Shown here: positions 19,475-28,455 of the stretch, piece after piece
How positions within the stretch are numbered: position 1 is the first letter of the stretch
Layout of the letters: every line of letters starts with the position of its first letter
Source of the DNA: Phaeoceros laevis
Lineage: Eukaryota > Anthocerotophyta > Anthocerotopsida > Notothyladales
Assembly (NCBI GenBank): GCA_049999765.1
Contig: JBNGIQ010006076.1
Span: 1-28,455, forward strand
Direction: 5' to 3'
DNA length: 28,455 nt
Translations under genes and position numbers: made by a program
Notes under the pieces: model-generated
Database searches by the model: none
What the model was told of the DNA's origin: nothing
Seen by the model: the letters and a program-made list of their open reading frames with translations, nothing else

Positions 19475-20991
19475 TCAGACACTGACCCCCAAAGTAGCGA
19501 TCAGAACCACGTTGGCAATGATGACAGCTGCCAAGACTCCAAACATCCAGTCAATTACCCTGGCGCCCGGGTTCACCTGAGCAAAACAGAATGTGAAGCA
19601 TTAAGTGACCAGGTTATCACGGACTTCAGAAACATTCTTCTTAAAGCTCACCTGTTTGCGAGGAAACAGAAAAAAGGCTGCTTGATGCTCACATTATCGC
19701 GGTAGTAGTTGAAGAGTAGATAGGTGACGACTGGGAACGCTAAGACAGCTGGACCAAGCCACGAAGGTGCTCTTGTTGCAGCCTCGATAGACTCAGGAAT
19801 CGGATAGATGGACAGGCCAGTTTCAGCAGCAGAAGCCTGATCCACTACCACGCTAGTGGCAGCCCCGATGGAGGCACCAGCAATTGCTGCAACTCTCAAG
19901 TCCGGAAGGCTTTTTGTTAGGTCTTGAAATCCAGCCCTCTGTGGCACAGAACAGAACAGTAGTAGCACTGGTCACGGCTCCACCCAATCCTCATGGAACA
20001 CAAAGGCACCTCCTACTGTAGCAACGTGCGTACCCAGGAAACTTAGGGCAATGAAAGAAGGTCATGTAACTCGAAAGACTTACAAGATGCAAAAGCTGTT
20101 CTTTTCCATTCAAGTCACTGGACACTGCTAGAGCGTCTTCCATGAGCTTGTTGTCTGCGACGGTCATTCCCTCGTTGGCTTTGACCCATGATTCCCACAG
20201 GGTTTCCTCCGAGGACTTGGTCTCCTTAAGGATCGTCTCGTTAAGGATACCGGGAGGAGACTGTTGCCGAACACGAAGCTGAAGCTCCATAGCAGCTGTT
20301 TTCCAGTCAAACGAGCTGTCCACGTCCCCCGCAAGCTGCTGCACAGCCTGCATTTTGGAGAGCAACGTAGTTGTGGCATCAGAACAAACGGAAAAAAATG
20401 CGCAGCATAACAAGAGCAGCAAGCAAGCACAAAAGCAACAGACATGGCACATGTGTATATGACCTGCCGGCAAGCTTGTAATCGCAGATCCTGCATAGCC
20501 GCCTCCGCATTCCACAAGGGCTCGGGCATGGGCGGCTTGGCGGTCCAGTGTTCCTCCAGCCCTTGGACCACCTGTTCGTGGCTCCAAGAATCAACATAGC
20601 TGTGGATGGCCTGCTGGATTAGGTTCTGCAATCCATTCCGAGCCTCCTGCCGCAGCGTGTAGATTTGAGAGCTCAAGTCTAGGTCTTGGCAGAGCCCCAG
20701 CAAGCGAGGCGCCTCTGCGGCCAAGGCCTCGAGATCGATATTGTGCACGGCCTCCAGCAGGGGAACGTCCGCTCCATCGGCCCTACACCGCGCCACCAGA
20801 CTCCGGCCGTGGCAGGTCACCTGATGAGCCTGGCTTCCGACCGCACGGAATCTGCTTGCCAGTGCCCTGGGCTGCAACAGAGACCCGAGGTGGACGCAGG
20901 CCGGAGCACAGCGCGCAGCAGTACTGGTCGGAGGTATGCAACAGCTCGGCGAATTGGCACAGGGACCAAAATCAAGACAAATCTGCGCCAT
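19475..20991 (-). CDS. Plastid-targeted membrane protein of unknown function, 4 exons
   Basis: Exons 20991-20464, 20347-20084, 19938-19693 and 19576-19475 all join in phase 0 and total 1140 bases (379 aa). The introns have GT donors and AG acceptors (GTCATA/TGCAG, GTAAGT/CCACAG, GTGAGC/CTCAG). The start is the ATG at 20991; the frame stays open upstream to 21180 only through a TTG codon. The first 80 or so residues are rich in Ala, Ser, Cys and Arg and nearly free of acidic residues, as in a chloroplast transit peptide. The middle (about 85-265) is helical and charged, with several Trp. The last third has a weakly hydrophobic segment (about 279-296, then DQASAAETG). Two clear membrane spans follow, at about 325-342 (LGPAVLAFPVVTYLLF) and 354-376 (GVLAAVIIANVVLIATL), joined by a short loop with NPGARVIDW. 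I do not recognise the family. A thylakoid or envelope protein is the natural reading, but that is inference. Confidence 0.75.
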
Positions 20992-23032
20992 AGCTACGCC
21001 TGCCAAGCCTGTAGCTTCCTCGATCAGCCGAAACTCCAGGTCCGTCCCCGGCCCTCCCAATTTACCAGCACTTGCTCTCCTTCCTTCCTCCTCCTCTTCC
21101 TCAGATCGTCTCCACCTGCTGGGCTGCTCATCCACGCCTGCAGGCGCATTCACCCGCCGCTTGCTCACAATTGGCACCAAACTAGACCTTCGTGGTGATC
21201 ATGGACGAGCAAATCCGTCAAAGGTGCTGCATGCAAAAACAACAATTAGCCACTGCAGGCAGCAACGATGATATGTAATTACCGCAGTGCGCTGCTGCTA
21301 CGGCACTGGTGCTTCGTCTCCAGACATGCATGCAAGCAGACGAGAAGGATTTGGAGGCAGCGTGTGATCCTGCATCACCGATTTTGCCTTAGCCAGTCCA
21401 CATCAGCACGATGGCGTCAAATACTGTGTTGTTGCGGCGAAGTTGGCGAAACTGGTATTTCTATCCACCGGCATCTCAAAGGAAGGAGATAGTGTGCGAC
21501 ACGTGGGCATGTGCGCCTTGCCCAGCAAGCAGGAAATGCCAAGACTGGGTGTATACTCTGCCGGGCTCCCAGGCATTTCCGAAGTTTGGGATGAAAAAGA
21601 GCATTGGCGGAAGTTTCGCCAGGCGAAGCGGCGATATAGGTTTTCTCACCTTGAGCTAGTCTGCAAGCCCACGCATTTTCCTGTGGCCGCATATGCGAGC
21701 GATACCTTCAACCTTGTCTAATGAGCTCATTAGGCTATACCGTTAGGACTAGACTATGAGAGGTAGGTCTGGCTTAATTAGGTTATTATGAGGACTGGAC
21801 GGTGAGAGGTAGGTCTCGACTATGGTTTAACGGTGGGGTGAAAGAAGGGTAGGTCCACTGGCCGGGCAACCCATATCAATATCCCTCCAGAAATCGTGTT
21901 CAGCTCATTCCTCACCACTATCTGTGACAACGAGGTTGCTTTCCCCTCCCTTTTTGATAATCAGCCCGCTTTGGCCGGAGTTTTTCTGCAGGTACGGTGA
22001 CGGCGAGGGCTTCAATCTTTCCTCCTTTTCCATCCTCACATCTCTTTCCTTCTTCTCTAGATTCCTGGCCATCGTGGGATTGTTGTCAATGACGTGGCAG
22101 ACTCTCTGGCCAGGCCATCCTCTTCCCACTTGGTGCGGCAAGTTTTAACCAAGTCGCGGGCATAGTTCATCAACACTACTATATTCTTTTTGGTGGCAAC
22201 AACTATGGTCAATCTTTGCTAGTTAACACCTCCCCCCTTGAAGAAGTAATGGCAGTGGTCCATCGTCATCTATCCTCAAACGGCTGCGCTTTCATGACTG
22301 ACTTTTTTGGTCGTTTCTCACCTAGCTTTGGACTAGTCACATAGCTATTGCGGCCTTGTACCGCTTCAACATTATGGGGTCAAAGTCACATTTCTATCAC
22401 AAGTGTGGCATGGTGAAGGGGACCAAGACCTTTATCATGGGTCAATATCTTGCTACTATGTTGGTGTGGCTTCCTATTTTCTAGGGGTCATTGCATAATG
22501 ATCAGCCTACTTATGACTTATGATCTTTTGGTAGTTTCCCTCCAGGTTCTCTTAGTGGTCTTAAGCTTGGTCTAGGTGTATTTTCCTAGTTTCTCTACCT
22601 TTTCTTTTAGACAGTTTTATGGTATAGAGGAAGAAGAATTTTATTTTTTGTGTTTGATTGGGCAAGAAGCCACATGTACGGGCAAATGGTACGGGCAAAT
22701 GAAAGGCCGCGGAATAAGGTAATATAAGTCCGAAGTAAGTAAGAAAAAATGAGAAGGTTGCTGGGCGAGTTCCCACATGATCTAAGGAGATATAATCATA
22801 TAAGGTGATATAAGGAGATAGAAGACAATCCTGGCCGGCAAGATTTTAGAGATATAAGTTTGTTCATATAAGCTGTGTGAGTGTGAGGTTTGGTGTTGTA
22901 GCCTTCCAGTTGCATACTTCTACTGAATCATATAACAATGGACTTTCAACACTACTTTTCCCTCCAGTGAGATTTACCATTGTAGTAATATGGAATCAAT
23001 AGTTTTTCAACTCTACTTTTCGTTTTTTTTCA
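20992..23032. other. Intergenic region with weak repeats, no gene seen
   Basis: The left edge should contain the leader and promoter of the plastid-protein gene. Overlapping frames at 21268-21721 lack domains. A degenerate direct repeat (AGGACT(A/G)GAC...TGAGAGGTAGGTCT, spacing about 45) lies at about 21746-21840. From 22150 to 23030 the DNA is AT-rich with no credible frame. Confidence 0.5.
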
Positions 23033-23033
23033 A

Positions 23034-23312
23034 GGTGATGACCAAGGGAGACAACCATTCAGAGTACTTGACAGGAAAGATCAAATCTGCCTCCAACAAC
23101 GCCATGACCTCCCCTTTGATCTGCTCTACATGGGCAGGCTTAAGCCTCCGCAACTTTTGTGCCACCGGTTTTGCATCCTCGCGCAAGTTGATGTGGTGTA
23201 CTGCAAGATTAGTCTGAACAAGCTCCTTGTGGCATGTTACAAACAAGTGCTGGTATTCAGAAAAAAGCTTCTTCGTGAGTACCTCTTCTTGCTCCGACGT
23301 GTCGTTTTGCAA
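23034..23312 (-). pseudogene. Reverse transcriptase N-terminal fragment
   Basis: The frame reads EYQHLFV, then HHINLREDAKPVAQKLRRL, EVMALLEADLI and SEWLSPLVITLKK. This is the conserved entry of a Ty3/gypsy RT domain (aKPv.q..RR...W.sp.V...KK). It ends at TAG just where Trp-Arg would follow, with TGA and other stops behind it. The polymerase catalytic residues (YxDD region) are not present in the window. Confidence 0.85.
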
Positions 23313-25206
23313 TGATCGCTGTTTTCACACGCCCACCTCCAGCATCAAACTCGATCTTCCTCGTGGCTGTGCCCTCGCTGAACAGATTCTCATTTGGTTG
23401 CCTGGCTATGCTGAAAGCAAACACCATTCCCTCATCATCAACTTCACTGTCATCACCCTCATTTTCAGAATCACTGCATTTGGACAAGCTTTTTGAACAG
23501 CAACTCTTCACAGACTCTGTGTCCCCGTCCTCATTACCGTTGTAACCACTTTCTCTGATGCAGTAGACAGCTGCTTCATCCTCATCGCTGTCGTCAACAT
23601 CAGTGGTTTCCGTGCTGCTGTCTGAGGAGGTCTCTTCATCTTCATCACTGGCATCACTCTCCGTGTGTTCTTGAAGGCGCCTGGCTCCCCAAGCCGAAAC
23701 CTCTGCAGGGTTGCTTGGCATCTCACTGTTTGCGTGGAGCGGCACCGTGATCCGATGCTGCACAGGACCGATCGTGAGGGTTCCAGCATCCCAATCATAC
23801 ACACTCTTCACTGCCTCTAGCCATGGTTGCCCTAAGAGCACCGGATACCCTTGTTTTTGCAACCTCAATATGGTGAAGTCTGTGAGCACTGCCACTCCAC
23901 CTACGTTTACTGGCACTCCTTCTACCTTCCCGATTACATGCAGCCGCTCACTGCATGGTCCAACAAATGTGGTGTGGCACTTTTTAATCGCCTTCCTCCT
24001 GATACCCATGGGGCTGAGCATTTCTTCGTTGAGCACATTCGTTGAGGACCCTCCGTCGATTACGCATCCAATGACGATCCTGTTGTGCACCTTGGCTGTC
24101 AAAGATGGTTGAGATCTCTTCTTCCTGATTGTGTTTACTACTCCAATGGCCTGTGTGGGTTGCTCTTCGACCTTCTTGTTTTTTCCTTTTCCTCTTCGCT
24201 CCCCCTTAGCCTTCTTCTCTCTTATCGACAGTGCTGCCGCCAGCTCCCTCCTGCAGGACGGCGCCACGGCGCAAAGTTGTGCGAAGGTCATATCCACCTT
24301 CCTGCCCCCCAAGTCCGCTACCGCAGAGTATGGCACTGTTCCTAACGAGATGCGAGCAGTCAGGTTGTCACGTCTCCTCCGCACCTTCTTCTCTTTTGCT
24401 GTTTCTACCACAGCCCCGCCTGCACTGTCCAGTTTTGCGTCCACCATCACGACGTCAGGTTTGAGCTCTTCGGACTTCACTTTCTGGCCCACCGGTTCCG
24501 GGTTTCCGTCCTCTGTAGCATTCTCGTCCCTGGGATGCTTGGCTCGGATTGACTCGTCCAACTCCTCCGGGGTAATGCGATTCACATGAGATACCTCGAT
24601 GACCTTCTTTCTGTTGAGTTCTCGCAGGGCCCTCAGTTCAGCGGCAATCTCATCACGGTCCTTCTGCATTTCCGCCTTGATTTTTTCCACTTTGGACATC
24701 GTGGCAGCCGGTACCTCATATCCCGGTTTCGGTTTTCCGGCGTTCGCTTCTACTGGATATTTCCCTCGGCCACTCGATGCATCGGACTTGGAACCCCCTG
24801 ATGACATGGCGCGCTGCGCGGCTTGGCACCTGGACGGAGTGTGACCGGGTTGATCACATAGATTGCATACAATGCATGGACATGTCCAGGTATTGTGTTC
24901 CTCGCTCTCGCAGATGCCACAATTTCTTCTCTGACTGCCATTTTGATAGCCTCCCTTTCCTTGGTTTCGGACATAGTTGCAGTACTCTTCCCTCTGCTCC
25001 TCATATTGTGGCCACAGCTTCTTTGAATGTTCCCTCTGTGAGCATAACAGCGGAGCCTGCGGACAGTGCTCCATTCCTCTTGGAGGCGGGCCATCCCAAG
25101 GGAAGTCTCCCCACCCATTCGAACCGTCCCACCAGCTCGGTGAGTTCCTTCCGTGGTCTTCCTGAGTATGAAGGATTCTGTTTGGTTCCTCATGCGCTCG
25201 GAACAC
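23257..25206 (-). pseudogene. Gag zinc knuckles plus retropepsin-like protease
   Basis: This 649-codon frame lies in phase with the Gag frame, three codons after its TAA. Two CCHC knuckles (C96-x2-C-x4-H-x4-C109 and C114-x2-C-x4-H-x4-C127) mark the nucleocapsid. A lysine/glutamate-rich helical linker follows (about 168-205). The protease motif is CVIDGGSSTNVL with catalytic D384; the usual D-(S/T)-G reads D-G-G. About 520-600 is an unusually acidic Ser/Asp/Glu stretch before the RT domain. The frame runs off into 23257 because the RT continues one base out of phase. No ATG opens this frame; its first codon is GTG, which is expected if it is translated as part of Gag-Pol. Confidence 0.8.
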
Positions 25207-25212
25207 CCGTTC

Positions 25213-25940
25213 TTACTTCACAGTTACTCCCGGTTGGGTGTAAGAGCTGCTGGAGCCACCGCCTTGCACTGCTGCTGTCGGTCGCTCTTGTTGCAGTGGG
25301 CCCGAGTAGGGAGGCAGGTAAGAACTCCCGTTCCCAGCCAGACCATTCTGCGTTCCACTGTTTGCCACATTGTTCCGCTCTCGAATGCTGAATTCCTCCG
25401 TGTCTCCCCTTTGGATTTTACTCTTTGCCAGGGCCAGTTCCAAGCATTCAGCCATGGATATGTCCGTCATCATGATGGGATCAAAGTACTCCCGGCGCAT
25501 TCCTTCCACGAACATCCTTTTTACCGCTTGCTTATCTTCATCCGATGTCATCCCCAGAAGGGTTTGGTACTTCCGTAATCTGAAAGAAAACATGGTGATG
25601 CTCTCATTCGAGCCTTGTCTGGACGCAAAGAGTAAGCCCTTGACTCTTTCCTTGTAATCCTTCGGCCTGAACTTCTCACAAAAATGTGTGACGACTTCTT
25701 TCCAATTCCCTGCGTGTTCAGCAGGCAACTCCTCATTATACCATAGTGTTGCTTCAAATCGTAGTGACGAACTGAACTTTTTTGCTAACTTCTCTGGCGC
25801 TGATACACTACGATTGTTCCAGTACTCCACGAATCGTTCCACGTGCCCATCCGGATCGTCATCTTTGATAGGAAGGCCCCCTCGAAAATGGGAACCGGAG
25901 CGTACTGTCCATCAGGTGGCGGGTATGGGGGCCAACCCAT
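25213..25940 (-). pseudogene. gag: Gag (capsid region) of the gypsy element, frameshifted
   Basis: Starting at ATG 25940 the frame reads MGWPPYPPPDGQYAPVPIF. A one-base shift near 25885 then moves the sense frame to GGLPIKDDDPDGHVERFVEYW. That continues through LWYNEELP, FCEKFRPKDYKERV, MFSFRLRKYQ and FVEGMRREYFDPIM, a typical retrotransposon Gag capsid pattern. The frame ends at TAA (25215-25213). The next codons continue in the same frame as the following zinc-knuckle ORF, so the stop is either a gag-pol boundary or a mutation. Confidence 0.8.
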
Positions 25941-26155
25941 CTCTTCTTCTCGAACTTAATGTGTTGTTCCTAAGTCAACAATTCACTAACAGGTAATACT
26001 CTCCCCTCACGGGGACACAAACTGATTTTTGAAGTTTTGAGCAATGTACTTTCAAGCTAGCAAAATAGCTTAGAGCTGAGTACCCAAGACAAGCCTCAAG
26101 CCTTACAGGTAACCCCAGCTCCTATGTCGTAAAGGGGCTTGATGGCGCCTGACAG

Positions 26156-26180
26156 GCCGTGCGGTGGGCCACCGCACGGC
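26156..26180. repeat. Near-perfect 25-bp palindrome (12-bp arms, 1-base centre)
   Basis: GCCGTGCGGTGG at 26156-26167 is the exact complement of CCACCGCACGGC at 26169-26180, around one G. It is GC-rich and would form a stable cruciform or RNA hairpin. No T-tract or CTRR end follows, so it is neither an obvious terminator nor a Helitron end. Confidence 0.95.
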
Positions 26181-26309
26181 TTTCCACCCTCTCTCTCCCC
26201 TCGCGAACCGGCCGGGAACCGGTTCCGGCCACGCACCGGCAACGGTCGGCTCTACCTGCTACCCGTTACCCCTACCCGCTACCCCTACCCGCTTAACGTT
26301 TTTGAAAAC

Positions 26310-26425
26310 GAAACGTGCCCTAACTTTTCAGGCTGTAGGCTTCAAATTGACTTTGTGAGAACGAAACGTGCCCTAATTCGATAACGCTTACTCAACTTGT
26401 CAAATGATGGGAAACGTGCCCTGAT
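26310..26425. repeat. Periodic GAAACGTGCCCT motif, three copies about 50 bp apart
   Basis: GAAACGTGCCCTAA occurs at 26310 and 26363, and GAAACGTGCCCTGA at 26411 (intervals 53 and 48). A weaker AGAACGTGTTCC lies near 26443. The bases between copies differ, so only the motif is conserved. They lie within 210 bases upstream of the predicted Mutator-like start. Confidence 0.8.
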
Positions 26426-26513
26426 CTCAAATGTTCAAAGAACAGAACGTGTTCCCAAGAACCTGAACAACATTACAACTGGCGCAAGGACGCCGTACGT
26501 GAATTACAAGACA

Positions 26514-28455
26514 ATGTCTTGGCCTTTGACATGTGCTGCAGGACAAGCGCCTGCGCCCGCCATACGTAGGGCGCCATTGAGGTAAGTTTCTAGTGGTAGT
26601 TATCGTTGTGCTTAACCAGATTGCAGCAACTCACGTGTGCTTGCACTGAACAACTTCCACAGCTCATCTGTGCTTTTTGAACTGACAGGGATTCAACCAA
26701 TGTGAGTAGCGTTGTGGACTCAAACAACCGACATGTAGACTCTCGAAATGTTTGTCCATCTCATGACAAGCAGGTCCCAACCTCTGTTTGGCCCTACCAA
26801 TGGGCAATCTCTCAGCCACCGGCCGGGCCATTTACTCAAGCTGATTTGTCTTGGCATGAGGAGCAACACACATTTGCAAAAAAGAGACGCACAGTTCAGG
26901 TTGCATTTATTCCTTGGGCTAGAGTTGCTGATTTTGTTAAGGGGGAGGAGACACTAGATGGATTTCCAACTACTCTCAAAGTTCATAATTTGCAGTGTCG
27001 GTCTAGTGAGAATGAGATAGCTATTAGATTGGTGAAACCAACTCAGCGTAGGTGGCCAAGCTCTATTTGCAAGTACCAGTGTGCATATGGCCCACAAGAC
27101 AAGCGGTTGAAAGGCAATGAGGCTTTTGTAGATGAAGAATTACCAAAATCAGGTGTTGGAAGCAGACGATCAAAGGTGAAGCATGGGGACAGCATCAAGA
27201 GGGGCTGCCAGTTTGCATTTGAGGTTCGCCGCTTGCTACTGTGCCCTGATGTTGCTGAGATTAAGATGTTTGGTGCTTCTCACGTAGATGCTGCTGGATT
27301 ACCATGTCATGGGCATCCTTGTGAGCAACGCACTCATATAGCTCCGCATCTCTCAGATGATATCAGGAACTGGGTGAAGCATAAACTGTACTGTAAAGTG
27401 TCTCAGGCTCAGATTTTGATTGATATAGAGGAAATGGTTGCTGCTTCCAAAATGCACACTTCTATGAATTATGTGGCATCTAGAGATGATTATATCACAG
27501 CTAAGGACATTGACAACATTGCTAATGATATTGGATCCAAGCTCTATAGGCTTGCAGCAAGGGACGAAGATAGTGTTGGTCTTTGGATTACTATGCATGC
27601 GCACATGGTTTTTTTTTCGTCAGGTGCATCTATGCCATTTACACTTGGCATTCAAACTCAATTCCAAGAGGACATGCTGCTGAAGTGGGGCCACAATAGT
27701 ATACTCGCCATGGATGCTACCTTTGGTACCAACAAGTGGAAGGTGAGAGTGTTATATCAAGATTCTCTTCATACATCCTGCAAGTGCATGTTTACACATA
27801 CTTACTTTGTCTTTGTATTGTGGGCTTTCACAGAAACAACTGTTTACAGTTTTAGTGTTCGATGATCACTTCAACGGTATTCCAGTAGCATGGATCATCA
27901 CAGATTCAGGGAAAGGTGAAAACATAGCTAAGTGGTTATCTGCCCTTAAAACCCATATGTTGTTGAAGAATCCTGCATGAACTCCTTCATCCTTTCTTGT
28001 AGACGATTGCCAAGCCGAGATAAATGGTATCAAGGTTTCATTTGGAGATGATATTCCCATTTACTTGTGCTTATGGCATGTGCGTCGGTGCTGGCACCGT
28101 CACTTGTTGTTGAAGGTGCGTGATTCTGATGTACGAAGGCAGTTGATGAAGGCTTTTTCTGATATCATGTATGCTCATAATAGCATAGAAGCTGGGCATG
28201 CAGCTTTAATGAAATTGTATGCTGATTTTGAGAAGACAGCCCCTGATTTTATAGACTATTTCAAGAAACAGTGGGGACCAATTGTTGGAATGTGGATGAA
28301 GGCTGCAAGGACTGTGCCCCATGCCGGCCAAAATTGTAATTCCAGCACAGAGGCTTATCATGGTCATCTAAAGGCTAGAGCTTCTATGACCAAAAAGCAC
28401 CTTCGCAGTCGGCGCCTTGATTGGTTGCTGTATGTGTTAACTAATGAGGTGAACA
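26514..28455 (+). pseudogene. Mutator-like (FAR1/FHY3-type) transposase gene, partial, with internal stop
   Basis: Exons 26514-26581, 26689-27742 and 27834 to beyond the window. Introns have clean borders (AG|GTAAGT to GACAG; AAG|GTGAGA to TCACAG). The N-terminal part contains a Cys/His cluster (YQCAYGP, RGCQFAFEVRRLL, ASHVDAAGLPCHGHPC), like the WRKY/GCM1-type DNA-binding domain of Mutator transposases. The MULE DDE core follows: AMDATFGTNKWK (first Asp, codon 27713), FLVDDCQAEI (second Asp, 28002-28007), CLWHVRRCW, and STEAYHGHLK (Glu, codon 28350). A TGA at 27978-27980 interrupts the frame between the first two catalytic residues, where relatives have Trp (NPxWTPSSF). Otherwise the frame stays open to the window edge, so the lesion looks young. 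The start at 26514 is the first ATG of the spliced frame and is uncertain. Any SWIM zinc finger would lie outside the window. Confidence 0.85.

Larger units (their letters stand above)
23034..25940 (-). mobile_element. Truncated, decayed Ty3/gypsy-type LTR retrotransposon
   Basis: On the minus strand the order is Gag (from ATG 25940), two CCHC zinc knuckles, an acidic spacer, aspartic protease and the N-terminal end of reverse transcriptase. This is the standard gag-pol order. The catalytic RT palm, RNase H and integrase are absent: homology stops near 23034, followed at once by stops. The reading frame is broken by a one-base shift near 25885, an in-frame TAA at 25215-25213, and a one-base shift near 23312. 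I could not define LTRs or a primer-binding site. The assignment to Ty3/gypsy rests on the RT N-terminal segment and protease rather than on an integrase position. Confidence 0.85.
25941..26513. promoter_or_regulatory. 5' region of the Mutator-like gene with palindromes and repeats
   Basis: No coding region is supported before 26514. This divergent spacer between the gypsy Gag start (-) and the Mutator-like gene (+) contains the 25-bp palindrome (26156-26180), a second palindrome (GGAACCGGTTCC near 26215-26226), CTACCC-type short repeats (about 26254-26294) and three GAAACGTGCCCT motifs. It may include remains of the gypsy 5' LTR or the Mutator terminal region, but I could not identify either end. 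Confidence 0.45.

Noticed and set aside
21268-21721. Plus-strand frames of 74-92 aa
   Set aside because: Overlapping frames of equal quality and no recognisable family.
26143-26155. TGGCGCC as a retroelement primer-binding site
   Set aside because: It lies on the plus strand, opposite to the gypsy element, and no LTR end (CA) precedes it.
27978-28000. Micro-intron removing the TGA using the acceptor TTTCTTGTAG
   Set aside because: It would delete the conserved PSSFLVDD segment with the second catalytic Asp, and no donor of suitable distance is convincing.

Overview
The window looks like nuclear DNA from a streptophyte: a plant, or an alga of the charophyte grade. The main evidence is a nearly complete, intron-rich SOS1-type plasma-membrane Na+/H+ antiporter that can be followed exon by exon against the known plant protein, including the plant-specific C-terminal regulatory tail. 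Other support comes from a plastid-targeted membrane protein with spliceosomal introns, a chloroplast-type DUF7804 protein, and plant-style transposons (hAT, Mutator/FAR1-like, Ty3/gypsy, LINE). The SOS1 membrane domain departs from the moss/angiosperm consensus at several usually fixed positions, so an early-diverging lineage (streptophyte alga, bryophyte or lycophyte) is more likely than a flowering plant. I cannot name the species. Introns are short (about 70-240 bp), while the spaces between genes are full of repeats.

Layout: 1-2311 has no confident gene; it holds a GC-rich minisatellite (470-603) and an inverted repeat with a pol III B-box-like motif. 2312-3112 (+) is a DUF7804-type protein. 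3580-9725 (-) is the 22-exon SOS1 gene, convergent with the DUF7804 gene. 10361-13231 (-) is an intronless 956-aa hAT-transposase-derived gene with a duplicated CCHH zinc finger, in the same orientation as SOS1. 13232-19474 is repeat-rich: a (GAAT)n microsatellite, two assembly gaps whose flanks repeat each other, a LINE fragment and several tandem repeats. 19475-20991 (-) is a 4-exon gene for an unrecognised plastid membrane protein. 20992-23032 has no gene that I can support. 23034-25940 (-) is a decayed, 3'-truncated Ty3/gypsy element (Gag, two zinc knuckles, protease, start of reverse transcriptase). 25941-26513 holds a strong palindrome and periodic motifs. 26514 to the window end (+) is a Mutator-like (FAR1/FHY3-type) transposase gene with two introns and one in-frame stop inside its DDE domain.

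The genes do not form a pathway. The host genes are SOS1 (salt export), the DUF7804 protein and the plastid membrane protein. The hAT-derived gene may be domesticated. The rest is mobile-element debris. I found no CRISPR array, operon, rRNA or tRNA gene. All gene models are read by eye from splice signals and remembered family alignments, without transcript data.
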